From Rhodococcus ruber NBRC 15591 (lineage in GTDB: Bacteria > Actinomycetota > Actinomycetes > Mycobacteriales > Mycobacteriaceae): a stretch of 64,000 bases of DNA. A model generated the notes under the pieces. The model had not been told where the DNA came from and did no database searches. It saw only the letters and a list, made by a program, of their open reading frames with translations. Shown piece after piece: positions 1-9,129 of this stretch; position 1 is the first letter of the stretch, and every line of letters begins with the position of its first letter. Made by a program: the position numbers and the translations under genes. Location: the NCBI RefSeq assembly GCF_001894945.1, contig NZ_BCXE01000016.1, positions 116,721 to 180,720 of the forward strand, in the 5' to 3' direction.

Positions 1-1361
1 CGGTGTCCGACCACACCGTCAAGGTCGACGCGACGGGCCTGGAACCGGACACCGCCTACGTCTACCGGTTCACCGCCGGCGACGTGTCCTCCCCCGTCGG
101 CCGTACCCGCACCGCGCCGGGGCCGGACACGGACCCGGACCGCCTGCGGTTCGCGGTGGTGTCGTGCTCGAACTGGGAGGCCGGGTTCTTCGGCGTCTAC
201 CGGCATCTGGCGGCGCGCCCGGACCTCGATGCCGTCGTGCACCTCGGCGACTACCTGTACGAGTACGGCACGGGCGAGTACGCCGCCGGTGACCGGGTGG
301 TGCGCCCGCACGATCCGCGACACGAGATCGTCACCCTGGCGGACTACCGGATCCGGCACGGCCAGTACAAGAGCGATCCCGACCTGCAGCGATTGCACGC
401 GCTGGTGCCGTGGATCGTGGTGTGGGACGACCACGAGAGCGCCAACGACGCCTGGTCCGGCGGCGCGGAGAATCACGATCCGGCCGTCGAGGGAATCTGG
501 GCGGACCGGCGGGCCGCGGCCCTGCAGGCGTACCTCGAATGGCAGCCCGTCCGGCCGGGCGGCACCACCGACGCGCCCCGGTTGTACCGGCGGCTGCAGT
601 TCGGGAGCCTGGCCGAGTTGTCGATGCTGGATCTGCGCAGCTACCGATCCGAGCAGGTGAACGGGCGCCGCCTCGACGACCCGGAGCGCACCATCACCGG
701 CGCCGAGCAGATGGCGTGGCTGACCGCGGGCGTCGCCAGTTCGGGCACGCGATGGCAGCTCGTCGGGAACCCGGTGATGATCGCACCCGTGCTGCTGCCG
801 CCGCTGGACGAGCGGACCACGGCGGCGCTGACCGCCGTCGCGGGGATCCCGGCTGCGGGGGCGCCGTTCAACGTCGACCAGTGGGACGGCTACCCCGCGG
901 ACCGGCGACGGCTGCTCGACGCGATTCGCGCCTCCGGCCGGGACGTGGTGTTCCTCACCGGCGACATCCACTCGTCGTGGGCCGCCGACATCCCTGTCGA
1001 CGCCGCGAACTATCCGGGCGCAGGCACCGTGGCCACCGAGCTCGTGGTGCCCTCGGTGACCTCGGCGAACATCGACGAGTTGCTCGGCGTCGCGCCGCGC
1101 ACCGTCTCCCCGTCGATCGAGGCGGCGGTACAGGCGACGAATCGCCACATCGGGTACGTCGAGCTGGATTCGCACGGCTTCGGAATCCTGGACGTGACCG
1201 CCGACGCGGTGCAGATGGACTGGTTCTACGTCCTCGATCCGACCGACCCGGGGACCGGCGTGCGGTACGGCACGAGCCGACGGGTCGCAGCCGGCACGCC
1301 GCGGCTCGCCCCGGCCGGCCCGCTCGACCCCGGTGCGCACCGCCGGGCGGACCGGCCGTGA
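1..1361 (+). CDS. phoD: PhoD-family alkaline phosphatase/phosphodiesterase, 5' truncated by the window
   Basis: Secreted metallo-phosphoesterase of the PhoD family, which releases phosphate from organic phosphoesters outside the membrane. The visible part begins in the N-terminal Ig-like domain (LEPDTAYVYRF) and continues into the catalytic domain, with the metal-binding motifs HLGDYLYEYG, WDDHE and LTGDIHSSW in the expected order. The first in-frame GTG at position 3 is not a credible start: the signal peptide is missing, so the gene begins upstream of the window. Its stop overlaps the GTG of the next phosphatase gene by four bases (GTGA), so the two are probably co-translated as a phosphate-scavenging pair. 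No PHO box can be seen because the promoter lies outside. Confidence 0.9.
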   Translation, partial: VSDHTVKVDATGLEPDTAYVYRFTAGDVSSPVGRTRTAPGPDTDPDRLRFAVVSCSNWEAGFFGVYRHLAARPDLDAVVHLGDYLYEYGTGEYAAGDRVVRPHDPRHEIVTLADYRIRHGQYKSDPDLQRLHALVPWIVVWDDHESANDAWSGGAENHDPAVEGIWADRRAAALQAYLEWQPVRPGGTTDAPRLYRRLQFGSLAELSMLDLRSYRSEQVNGRRLDDPERTITGAEQMAWLTAGVASSGTRWQLVGNPVMIAPVLLPPLDERTTAALTAVAGIPAAGAPFNVDQWDGYPADRRRLLDAIRASGRDVVFLTGDIHSSWAADIPVDAANYPGAGTVATELVVPSVTSANIDELLGVAPRTVSPSIEAAVQATNRHIGYVELDSHGFGILDVTADAVQMDWFYVLDPTDPGTGVRYGTSRRVAAGTPRLAPAGPLDPGAHRRADRP

Positions 1362-2632
1362 GGCGGCCCGCCGGGGCGATCGACCGGCGCACGATGCTCG
1401 CGGGCACGGCCGTGCTGGCCGGCGCGGCCCTGATCGGCGCGGCACCGGCGAGGGCGGCCACGTCGGCGCTGGTTCCGGACGCGGACGTGCACGTCCTCGT
1501 CGTCGACGGGATGCGTCCGGACGAGCTCGCGCCGGGTCTCACGCCGCATCTCGTGGCGCTCGCCGACGCCGGCACCCGGTACACCGCGGCCCGGGCGATT
1601 CCGGTGGCCGAGACGCTGCCCAACCATGCGGCGATGATGACCGGTGTGCTGCCGCACCGGAACGGGGTGCCCGCGAATTCGGTCTTCGACCCGGCGCTCG
1701 GACGCACCCGGGACCTGGATCGGCCGGCCGACCTGCGCGCCGCCACGGTGCTCGACCGGTTGTCCCGCGAACTGGGGTTGACGACGGCGAGCGTGCTGTC
1801 CAAGCGGTACCTGCACGGCTTGTTCGGCGGTCGCGCGTCGGTGGCGTGGGATCCGGTGCCGCTGCTCCCGCTCACCGAGCACGCCCCGGACCGGTTCACG
1901 GTCGACGCGCTGATCTCCGTGGTGGACGAGCGGTCTCCGCGGTTCACGTTCACCAATCTCGGCGACGTGGACCGCGTCGGGCACCTGGACGTGCTCGGCG
2001 CGTCACTGCGGCTCGCCCGGACGGCGGCGCTGCGCTCGGCGGACGAGCAGGTGGCGCGGTTCGTCGAGTTCCTGCGCGCGACAGGGCGGTGGGAACGCTC
2101 GGTGCTGATGGTGCTGGCCGACCACGGGATGGACTGGTCGGCGCCGGACCAGGTGATCGGACTCGTCGACGTGCTCGGCGCCGACCCGCTGCTCGCCGGC
2201 TCGGTGCGCACCGCGCAGAACGGTGGCGCGAACCTGCTGTACTGGGTCGGCGATCCGGCGGCCCGTCTCGAGGCGGTCGCGCGGATGCGGGAGGTGACCT
2301 CCGCCGTGCCGGGCGTGGCCGAGTTGTACGCGGGAGCGGATCTGGGTCTCGGGGCGGCCGCGGGCGATCTGGTCGCGCTGTGCGACGCGGGGTGGCGGTT
2401 CTCCGATCCGAGCCCGCTGTCGAATCCGATCCCGGGCAATCACGGTCACGCCGCGACCGTCGAGATCCCGTTCTTCGTCGCCGGCGGGCACGCCAGCCTC
2501 CGCCGGGGCTCGACGGTCTCCGAGCCCGTCCGCACCCTCGACGTCGCCCCTACGGTCGCGGCGCTGTTCGGGCTGGCCGAGCCGCCGGGCGGCTGGGACG
2601 GCCGCGCGGCGACGCACGCCTTCGCCGGGTGA
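1358..2632 (+). CDS. Tat-exported alkaline phosphatase superfamily phosphodiesterase/pyrophosphatase-like protein
   Basis: 424-residue member of the alkaline phosphatase superfamily (type I phosphodiesterase/nucleotide pyrophosphatase branch). The start is the GTG that overlaps the PhoD stop. The N-terminus carries a twin-arginine signal (DRRTMLAG, then a hydrophobic stretch ending APARA), so export is probably Tat-dependent and folded. Metal and nucleophile motifs are present: VVDGMRPDEL, the Thr motif AETLPNHAAMMTG, LADHGMDW and a late NHGHAA. The substrate cannot be read from sequence; phosphodiesters or phosphonates are likely. It forms a two-gene unit with the upstream PhoD. Confidence 0.85.
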   Translation: MRRPAGAIDRRTMLAGTAVLAGAALIGAAPARAATSALVPDADVHVLVVDGMRPDELAPGLTPHLVALADAGTRYTAARAIPVAETLPNHAAMMTGVLPHRNGVPANSVFDPALGRTRDLDRPADLRAATVLDRLSRELGLTTASVLSKRYLHGLFGGRASVAWDPVPLLPLTEHAPDRFTVDALISVVDERSPRFTFTNLGDVDRVGHLDVLGASLRLARTAALRSADEQVARFVEFLRATGRWERSVLMVLADHGMDWSAPDQVIGLVDVLGADPLLAGSVRTAQNGGANLLYWVGDPAARLEAVARMREVTSAVPGVAELYAGADLGLGAAAGDLVALCDAGWRFSDPSPLSNPIPGNHGHAATVEIPFFVAGGHASLRRGSTVSEPVRTLDVAPTVAALFGLAEPPGGWDGRAATHAFAG

Positions 2633-2718
2633 GTTCGATGGCCCCTCCCCCCTTCCACCGCCCGCCGCCGCGCGTGACAATGGAAGGGCAGTAACCGTTT
2701 TCAACGGAGGAGGCAGTG

Positions 2719-3144
2719 ATGACCACCGCACGCGACATCATGCACCGTGACGCGGTCTGCATCGGTGAACACGACACCCTCGAGACCGCGGCCCGGCGGA
2801 TGCGGGAACTGGATATCGGCGCGTTGCCGATCTGCGGCGACGACAATCGGCTCCACGGCATCATCACCGACCGCGACATCGTGCTCGAGTGCGTGGCAGC
2901 GGGCGGCGACCCGCGTTCGATGACGGCCGGTGCGCTCGCCCACGGCAAGCCCTACGTGGTCGACGCGGACGCGGACGTCGGCCGGGTCCTGACGGTGATG
3001 GAGGAACACCGCATCCGCAGGCTGCCCGTCGTCGAGGAGCATCGGCTGGTGGGGATGATCAGCGAGGCCGACCTGGCCGTGCATCTGCCCGAGTCGGAGG
3101 TGGGCCGGTTCGTCGAGGCGATCTGCGCACGCACCGCGCCGTGA
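2719..3144 (+). CDS. hrp1: Hrp1-like tandem CBS-domain protein
   Basis: 141 residues made almost entirely of two CBS domains (about 8-60 and 73-127), a fold that usually binds adenine nucleotides. It closely resembles M. tuberculosis hypoxic response protein 1 (Rv2626c): it shares the MTTARDIM start, DIGALPICGDD, LHGI.TDRDIV and EHRLVGM..EADLA.HLPE segments, and the length. Hrp1 belongs to the DosR (dormancy) regulon in mycobacteria, and a devR/devS pair lies 8 kb away here. The ATG at 2719 is preferred over the adjacent GTG at 2716 because GGAGGAGG ends 5 nt upstream of it. I could not find a convincing DosR box upstream. The stop codon lies inside the first unit of a tandem repeat. Confidence 0.88.
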   Translation: MTTARDIMHRDAVCIGEHDTLETAARRMRELDIGALPICGDDNRLHGIITDRDIVLECVAAGGDPRSMTAGALAHGKPYVVDADADVGRVLTVMEEHRIRRLPVVEEHRLVGMISEADLAVHLPESEVGRFVEAICARTAP

Positions 3145-3272
3145 CCCTTCGAGCGTCCCGCGCCGTGACCCTTCGAGCGTCCCGCTCCGTGACCCTTCGA
3201 GCGTCCCGCTCCGGAGCCCTTCGAGCGTCCCGCTCCGGAGCCCTCCGAGCCTCCCGCGCCGGGGCGCTCCGG
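3141..3272. repeat. 24-bp tandem repeat in a convergent intergenic gap
   Basis: Five consecutive 24-bp units starting at 3141, 3165, 3189, 3213 and 3237, with a degenerate sixth. The second and third are identical; later ones diverge progressively. Core: GACCCTTCGAGCGTCCCGCT. Most units hold a small hairpin, GAGCG-TCC-CGCTC. The first unit contains the stop codon of the CBS gene. The array fills the gap between that gene and the convergent kinase-like gene, so it may act as a bidirectional terminator or be simple slippage expansion. Confidence 0.9.
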
Positions 3273-3283
3273 GCGTGGTGTGG

Positions 3284-4447
3284 TCAGTCGCCGACGCGCT
3301 GCTCGAGCCGGTCGAGGACGTCCCGGGCATGCCCGGCGACGTCGTCGTGTCCGGCGTCGCCGGCGAAGTCGGCGAGCAGCGACCAGCGGGTGCGCAGCGC
3401 GTCGGTCCACGGCACGGACAGATGGTGGTCACGCACCGCAGCGATGCGGGCCGGGTCCTCGGGAACGAACAGGTAGGTGCTCAACCACACCCACGCGAGT
3501 TGTGCGTCGAGCAACCGCTCGGCGAGCACCTCGTCGAAGCCGAGCGAGGGCCACATGCCCACCACCTCGGCGCGCCACGCGTCGGCCATCGCGCGGGCCC
3601 GCTCGAGGGTGAGCGGTGCCTTGCACAGGCAGGCCGGGAAGGAGGTCAGGGCATAGGCGATGTCGAGGGTGGCGTCGCGGAAGCCGCCCCATTCGTAGTC
3701 GAGGAACTGCACGCCCTCGTCCCCGACGACGATGTTGTCCGGGCACAGATCCGAGGGACTGAACGCCCGGAACCGGCCGGCGGTGAACAGCTTCGCGGCC
3801 CGCTCGGCGCGGTCGATCACGCTCTGCGGCACCTCGAGCCCGAACTCGGTGGCGAAGCGGTCCGGCACCCCGCGGAGCGCGCCGGTGGCCTGCTCGACGA
3901 CGGCGTCGGCGAAGTGCGCCACCTCGGCGCGACGCAGCAGCGCGGCGAAGTCCTCGTCGCGCCCGACGGTCGCGGCGTGCATCCGGCCGAGGGCCTGGGC
4001 GAAGGCCATGAGGGTGTTGGTGACCGTGTCGGTGTCGTCGCTGCGCAGCAGTGTCGCGATCGGAGTGGCGTCGCCGAGATCGCTGAGCACGAGCAGACGG
4101 GATTCGAAGTCGTAGGCCAGGAGTTCGGCGCCGGGCCGGTCGTCCTTGGGCAGGGCGGTAGCGAACTGGTAGGACACCGCCTCCCGGAGGAACGCGACCT
4201 CGTCGTCGGTGGCGGCACCGCGGAAACCCACCTGCCGGTTCGCGCGTGGCGGCACCTGCTTGAGCACGAGGGTGCGCGGCAGGGAGAACGGGTTCGCCGC
4301 GACCCGCACGCGCAGGACCACCGAGCGGCCGCTGCCGCCGAGATCCACCGGATCGGCCAAGGTCACGGGTGCGCCGGTGCGCCGGGTCAGCAGCTTCTCC
4401 GCCGCCTCCACCACTTCCGACATGGGCTCCGCCAATGTTGCAGTCAT
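3284..4447 (-). CDS. Aminoglycoside-phosphotransferase-fold small-molecule kinase-like protein
   Basis: 387-residue protein of the APH/choline-kinase fold. An N-lobe (about 30-110) carries the LVLKQ lysine strand, followed by a helical C-lobe. The catalytic loop reads SPSDLCPDNIVV: the catalytic Asp and the metal-binding Asn are present, but the His of the usual HGD motif is replaced. The metal motif FLDYEWGG is intact. The substrate is unknown; relatives in actinobacteria phosphorylate small alcohols or sugars. The ATG at 4447 is the first codon that leaves a complete N-lobe. It lies 191 bases downstream of aspS on the same strand, with a hairpin between, so it is probably transcribed separately. 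Confidence 0.75.
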   Translation of the reverse strand: MTATLAEPMSEVVEAAEKLLTRRTGAPVTLADPVDLGGSGRSVVLRVRVAANPFSLPRTLVLKQVPPRANRQVGFRGAATDDEVAFLREAVSYQFATALPKDDRPGAELLAYDFESRLLVLSDLGDATPIATLLRSDDTDTVTNTLMAFAQALGRMHAATVGRDEDFAALLRRAEVAHFADAVVEQATGALRGVPDRFATEFGLEVPQSVIDRAERAAKLFTAGRFRAFSPSDLCPDNIVVGDEGVQFLDYEWGGFRDATLDIAYALTSFPACLCKAPLTLERARAMADAWRAEVVGMWPSLGFDEVLAERLLDAQLAWVWLSTYLFVPEDPARIAAVRDHHLSVPWTDALRTRWSLLADFAGDAGHDDVAGHARDVLDRLEQRVGD

Positions 4448-4619
4448 CGCCTGACAATCTACCCGGTTCGGACGACGATCAGTTCGTGCACGAACCGCAT
4501 CTTGACCGAAACGTGCGTGGGCAGCACGAACGGATGCCGGTCCCGTGACCCGGTGCACCGGGTCCGGCGACGGCCGGTGCCCCGGGGGCGCCACCCGGGG
4601 ATCCCGGGCGGCGCCACCG

Positions 4620-4636
4620 GGACGGCTCCGCCGTCC
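4620..4636 (-). terminator. Hairpin just downstream of aspS
   Basis: Seven-base arms GGACGGC/GCCGTCC around a 3-nt loop, starting three bases beyond the aspS stop. There is no U-tract, as is common in GC-rich actinobacterial terminators. Function is inferred from position. Confidence 0.45.
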
Positions 4637-4638
4637 TC

Positions 4639-6417
4639 TTACTTCCCGGCCGGCTTCGGCTCCGGCTTGAAGTCGATGCCCGAGTCCTTGCGCTGTTCGG
4701 CGGTGATGGGCGCCGGGGCGTCGGTCAGCGGATCGACGCCACCCCCGGACTTCGGGAACGCGATGACCTCGCGGATCGAGTCCGCGCCGGCGAGCAGGGC
4801 GGTGATGCGGTCCCAGCCGAAGGCGATGCCGCCGTGCGGCGGCGCGCCGTACTTGAACGCCTCGAGCAGGAAGCCGAACTTCTCGTTCGCCTCCTCCTCG
4901 GAGATTCCCATCACCTTGAACACCCGCTGCTGGACGTCCATGCGGTGGATACGGATCGAGCCGCCGCCGATCTCGTGACCGTTGCACACGATGTCGTACG
5001 CGTAGGCGAGCGCCGAACCGGGGTCGGTGTCGAACGTGTCGAGGTGCTCGGGCATCGGCGAGGTGAAGGCGTGGTGCACCGCGGTCCACGCGGAGGTGCC
5101 CAGCGCCACGTCGCCGGACGCGGTGGCGTCGGCGGCCGGCTCGAACAACGGGGCGTCGACGACCCACACGAACTTCCAGTCGTCGGGATCGATGAGATCG
5201 AGCTTGCGGGCGATCTCGCCGCGCGCGGCACCGAGCAGCGCACGCATGGGCTTGGTGGGGCCGGCGGCGAAGAAGATGCAGTCCCCCGGCGCTGCACCGA
5301 CGTGCGCGGCCAGCCCGGCCCGCTCGGTGTCGGTGAGGTTCTTCGCGACCGGTCCGGACAGCTCGCCGTCCTCACCGACCAGTACGTACGCCAGGCCCTT
5401 CGCACCCCGCTGCTTGGCCCACTCCTGCCAGGCGTCGAGCTGGCGCCGCGGCTGGCTCGCACCGCCGGGCATGACGACCGCACCGACGTACTCGGCCTGG
5501 AAGACCCGGAAGGTGGTGTCCTTGAAGAACTCCTTGCACTCGACCAGTTCGAGACCGAAACGCAGGTCGGGCTTGTCCGAGCCGAAGCGGCGCATCGCCT
5601 CGGCGTAGGTCATGCGCGGGATCGGTGTGGTCAGCTCGTGGCCGATCAGGCGCCACAGCGCGTGCAGGATCTCCTCGGCGAGCAGGATCACGTCGTCCTG
5701 GCCCACGAAGGCCATCTCGATGTCGAGCTGGGTGAACTCCGGCTGGCGGTCGGCGCGGAAGTCCTCGTCCCGGTAGCAGCGGGCGATCTGGTAGTAGCGC
5801 TCGATGCCGCCGGCCATCAGCAGCTGCTTGAACAGCTGCGGCGACTGCGGCAGCGCGTAGAAGCTGCCGGGCTGCAGCCGGGCCGGCACCACGAAGTCGC
5901 GTGCGCCCTCGGGGGTGGAGCGCGTCAGCGTCGGAGTCTCGACCTCCACGAAGCTGTGGTGGGCGAGCACGGCACGCGCGGCGGCGTTGACCTTGCTGCG
6001 GAGCCGGATCGCCTTGCCGGGGCCCTCGCGTCGCAGGTCCAGGTAGCGGTACTTGAGGCGGGCTTCCTCCCCGACCTGGTCGTCGAGCTGGAACGGCAGC
6101 GGTGCGGCCTCGTTGAGCACCTCGAGCTGCGTCGCGTTCACCTCGACGGCGCCGGTGGGGATGTCGAAGTTCTGGTTGCCCTCGGGGCGGACCTCGACGA
6201 CCCCGACGACCTTGATGCAGTACTCGGCGCGCAGACGGTGTGCCTGCTCGAGGACGTCGCCCTCGCGGAAGACGACCTGCGACACGCCCGACGCGTCGCG
6301 CAGGTCGATGAAGATCACCCCGCCGTGGTCGCGGCGCCGGGCCACCCAGCCGGTGAGGGTGACGGTCTGCTCGGCGTGCTCGGCTCGCAACGAGCCGGCG
6401 AGATGGGTGCGCAGCAC
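4639..6417 (-). CDS. aspS: Aspartyl-tRNA synthetase (bacterial type)
   Basis: 592-residue class II synthetase that charges tRNA(Asp), probably also tRNA(Asn) as in other actinobacteria. It has an N-terminal OB-fold anticodon domain (about 1-105, [12 protein letters not shown]), the class II core with motif 2 ([19 protein letters not shown]), the bacterial GAD insertion in the middle, and motif 3 ([10 protein letters not shown]). Length is typical. The GTG at 6417 follows an AAAGGAA site. The downstream order matches the mycobacterial aspS/ypfJ neighbourhood. Nothing is unusual about the sequence. Confidence 0.97.
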   Translation of the reverse strand: MLRTHLAGSLRAEHAEQTVTLTGWVARRRDHGGVIFIDLRDASGVSQVVFREGDVLEQAHRLRAEYCIKVVGVVEVRPEGNQNFDIPTGAVEVNATQLEVLNEAAPLPFQLDDQVGEEARLKYRYLDLRREGPGKAIRLRSKVNAAARAVLAHHSFVEVETPTLTRSTPEGARDFVVPARLQPGSFYALPQSPQLFKQLLMAGGIERYYQIARCYRDEDFRADRQPEFTQLDIEMAFVGQDDVILLAEEILHALWRLIGHELTTPIPRMTYAEAMRRFGSDKPDLRFGLELVECKEFFKDTTFRVFQAEYVGAVVMPGGASQPRRQLDAWQEWAKQRGAKGLAYVLVGEDGELSGPVAKNLTDTERAGLAAHVGAAPGDCIFFAAGPTKPMRALLGAARGEIARKLDLIDPDDWKFVWVVDAPLFEPAADATASGDVALGTSAWTAVHHAFTSPMPEHLDTFDTDPGSALAYAYDIVCNGHEIGGGSIRIHRMDVQQRVFKVMGISEEEANEKFGFLLEAFKYGAPPHGGIAFGWDRITALLAGADSIREVIAFPKSGGGVDPLTDAPAPITAEQRKDSGIDFKPEPKPAGK

Positions 6418-6562
6418 GGAATTCCTTTCGAAACAACTTTGGCGAGGGACGTCGTCGCTGCAATCCTACGAAAGGCACATATCCGCCGAGGACACCCGTA
6501 CCCGATCGGCCGTGCCAAGCTGAACCGGTCGGTCACCCTGCGACGAGAAAGCGAAGGCGGCG

Positions 6563-7477
6563 ATGACGTTCAACGAGGGCGCGCGGATGGAGGGCGGCCG
6601 GATCCAGCTCGGCGGCGGGGGCAGCCCCGGCGGGCGGATCGCGATCGGCGGTGGCGCCGGCGGCCTCGTGGTGCTGATCCTGGCACTGCTGTTCGGGGGT
6701 GACCCCGGTTCCCTGCTCGGCAGCGGCGCCCCGGAGCAGTCCGGACAGTACGGTTCGGGCACCCTCGAGGGCTGCGAGACGGGTGCGGACGCCAACGCGA
6801 GCGTCGACTGCCGCGTCCAGTTCACCGTCGGCAGCCTCGACGCGGTGTGGGAACAGCAGCTCGGTCGGCAGACCGGCGTCGAGTACGTCCGGCCCGACGT
6901 CGTGCTGTTCTCCGGCGCGGTCGCGACGGGCTGCGGCAACGCCACGAGCGACGTCGGGCCGTTCTACTGCCCGGCCGACCGGACCGCGTACTTCGACACC
7001 AGCTTCTTCCAGGATCTGGTCACCCGGTTCGGTGCCAACGCGGGCCCGCTCGCGCAGGAATACGTCGTCGCGCACGAGGTGGGTCACCATCTGCAGAACC
7101 AGCTCGGCGACCTCGGCCGCGCGCAGGCCGATCCGCGTGGCGCCGACTCCGGGGCGGTCCGCACCGAACTGCAGGCCGACTGCTACGCCGGCGCGTGGGC
7201 GTACCACGCCGACAAGCAGCCGGATCCGAACACCGGGGAGCCGTTCCTGCAGCCGCTCAGCGACCAGGACATCCGCGACGCCCTGTCGGCGGCCTCCGCC
7301 GTCGGCGACGACCGGATCCAGGCCTCCGCCGGCGGGCGGGTCAACCCCGAGGGCTGGACGCACGGCTCGTCCGAACAGCGGCAGAAGTGGTTCCTCGCCG
7401 GGTACACGACGGGGCAGATCGCGGCGTGCGACACGTACACGGCGCGGGACCTGGACAACCCGCCGGCGCTGCGCTGA
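6563..7477 (+). CDS. ypfJ: YpfJ-family neutral zinc metallopeptidase
   Basis: 304 residues: a short Gly-rich N-terminus, one transmembrane segment (about 33-46) and an extracytoplasmic zinc-peptidase-like domain with the HEVGHH motif (VVAHEVGHHLQ) and a downstream acidic ligand region (TELQADCYAG). Paired cysteines (ATGCG, FYCPADR) suggest a folded exported domain. Natural substrates of this family are unknown. The gene is divergent from aspS, as in M. tuberculosis (Rv2572c/Rv2575). The ATG at 6563 is the first credible start. Confidence 0.88.
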   Translation: MTFNEGARMEGGRIQLGGGGSPGGRIAIGGGAGGLVVLILALLFGGDPGSLLGSGAPEQSGQYGSGTLEGCETGADANASVDCRVQFTVGSLDAVWEQQLGRQTGVEYVRPDVVLFSGAVATGCGNATSDVGPFYCPADRTAYFDTSFFQDLVTRFGANAGPLAQEYVVAHEVGHHLQNQLGDLGRAQADPRGADSGAVRTELQADCYAGAWAYHADKQPDPNTGEPFLQPLSDQDIRDALSAASAVGDDRIQASAGGRVNPEGWTHGSSEQRQKWFLAGYTTGQIAACDTYTARDLDNPPALR

Positions 7478-7565
7478 CGCCGCCTCGCACCGCGGGGATT
7501 CCGTACCCGGAACGCGGTGCGCGTGCCATGCTCGAGGGGTCCGCACCGGTACGAGGTGACCTGCC

Positions 7566-9005
7566 GTGGAATGGTACGACGCCGAGGGGTATTCGCTGGG
7601 ACGGTTGCTGTGCACGCGCGCGCTCGCCCTGGTCTACCTCGTCGCGTTCCTCGTGGCGCTCAATCAGTTCCGGGCGCTGCTCGGATCCGCCGGCCTGACG
7701 CCGATCCCCCGCTTCCTGAGCGCGACGTCGTTCGGGCGTGCCCCGAGCGTGTTCCACCTGCGCTACTCGGACCGTCTCTTCGCGGCGGTCGCCGGTCTCG
7801 GCGCGGTCCTGGCCGCCGCGACGGCCCTCGGGGTGACGGACCGGCTGCCGCTGATCGCCTCGATGCTCGTCTGGTTCCTGATGTGGCTGCTGTACCTGTC
7901 GATCGTCAACGTCGGTCAGGTCTGGTACTCGTTCGGCTGGGAATCGTTGCTGCTCGAGACCGGATTCCTGGCGATCTTCCTCGGCAACGCGGACACCGCC
8001 CCGCCGCTGCTCGGCCTGATCCTGCTCCGCTGGCTGCTGTTCCGGCTCGAGTTCGGCGCGGGCCTGATCAAGATGCGCGGCGACCGGTGCTGGCGGGACC
8101 TGACGTGCCTGTACTACCACCACGAGACCCAGCCGATGCCGGGGCCGCTGAGCTGGTACTTCCATCGTCTGCCGAAGCCGCTGCACCGGGTCGAGGTGGC
8201 CGGGAACCATGTCACCCAGCTGGTGGTGCCGTTCTTCCTGTTCGCGCCGCAGCCGATCGCGGGGATCGCGGCGTCGATCATGATCGTCACCCAGCTGTGG
8301 CTGGTGGCCAGCGGGAACTTCTCCTGGCTGAACTGGCTGGCGATCGTGCTGGCGCTGTCGGTGATCCCCGACGACTGGTGGGAGCGTCTGCTGCCGCTCG
8401 AGCCGGGCACGGGGTACGGGCCGACACCGACGGTGTTCGTGGCCGCGGTCCTGGCGCTGACCGGGGCGGTCGCGGTGCTGAGCTACCTGCCGGTGCGGAA
8501 CATGCTCTCCCACCGGCAGGCGATGAACGCCTCGTTCAATCGATGGCACTTCGTCAACACCTACGGTGCGTTCGGCAGCATCACCCGGCACCGGCACGAG
8601 GTGATCGTCGAGGGCACCTCGGATCGGGACGTCGGTCCCGGCACCGTGTGGCGTGAGTACGAGTTCAAGGGCAAGCCCGGCGACGTGCACCGCCGGCCCC
8701 GTCAGTACGCGCCGTACCACCTACGGCTGGACTGGTTGATGTGGTTCGCTGCGCTGTCCCCCGACTACGCGCGGTCCTGGTTCGGGCGGCTGCTCGAGAA
8801 GCTGCTCACCAACGACGAGCACGTGACGGCGTTGCTGCGCCGTAATCCGTTTCCCGACGAGCCGCCGCGGTGGGTGCGGGCCCGGTATTTCAGTTATCGG
8901 TACACCACGCGGCGCGAGCGCCGGGAGACCGGCGCGTGGTGGGTGCGTGAATACATCACCGAGTACATGCGACCGGTGACCCTGGCCGAGGGCGACGTCG
9001 GCTGA
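7566..9005 (+). CDS. Lipase-maturation-factor-like multi-pass membrane protein
   Basis: 479 residues with about seven or eight membrane segments in the first 320 residues, then a soluble C-terminal domain. It resembles the lipase maturation factor family (vertebrate LMF1/LMF2): GQVWYSFGWESLLLETGF, then FRLEFGAGLIKMRGD.CWRDLTCL, and later NTYGAFGSITRHRHEVI. The bacterial role is unknown; folding or assembly of exported lipases is a guess from the eukaryotic members. The start is the GTG at 7566 (GTGGAATGGTAC). It stands alone, with an 88-bp gap to ypfJ and a converging small ORF downstream. Confidence 0.8.
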   Translation: MEWYDAEGYSLGRLLCTRALALVYLVAFLVALNQFRALLGSAGLTPIPRFLSATSFGRAPSVFHLRYSDRLFAAVAGLGAVLAAATALGVTDRLPLIASMLVWFLMWLLYLSIVNVGQVWYSFGWESLLLETGFLAIFLGNADTAPPLLGLILLRWLLFRLEFGAGLIKMRGDRCWRDLTCLYYHHETQPMPGPLSWYFHRLPKPLHRVEVAGNHVTQLVVPFFLFAPQPIAGIAASIMIVTQLWLVASGNFSWLNWLAIVLALSVIPDDWWERLLPLEPGTGYGPTPTVFVAAVLALTGAVAVLSYLPVRNMLSHRQAMNASFNRWHFVNTYGAFGSITRHRHEVIVEGTSDRDVGPGTVWREYEFKGKPGDVHRRPRQYAPYHLRLDWLMWFAALSPDYARSWFGRLLEKLLTNDEHVTALLRRNPFPDEPPRWVRARYFSYRYTTRRERRETGAWWVREYITEYMRPVTLAEGDVG

Positions 9006-9080
9006 AACTGCCGCGACGGCGACGTTACCGATTGTTTGTTTTCCGAAATCGAGATATTTACCCGCGGGAATTCACAAGAA

Positions 9081-9112
9081 GGCGGCCTGCGGTTGTGCAA
9101 CCGCAGGCCGCC
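9081..9112 (-). terminator. Perfect 14-bp hairpin ending the small acidic-peptide gene
   Basis: Arms GGCGGCCTGCGGTT and AACCGCAGGCCGCC with a GTGC loop. Read on the minus strand it lies 17 bases after the TAG of the 37-residue ORF and is followed by TTCTTGT. It may also stop transcription from the plus-strand gene ending at 9005. Confidence 0.75.
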
Positions 9113-9129
9113 TGCTCGTCGAGTCGAGC

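Noticed and set aside
410..2632. Very long open frame (740 codons) running through phoD into the next phosphatase
   Set aside because: Only the part from the GTG at 1358 is protein-like and begins with a Tat signal; the earlier part is the +1 shadow of phoD.
3141..3272. CRISPR array
   Set aside because: Units are contiguous with no spacers and drift gradually; this is a simple tandem repeat.
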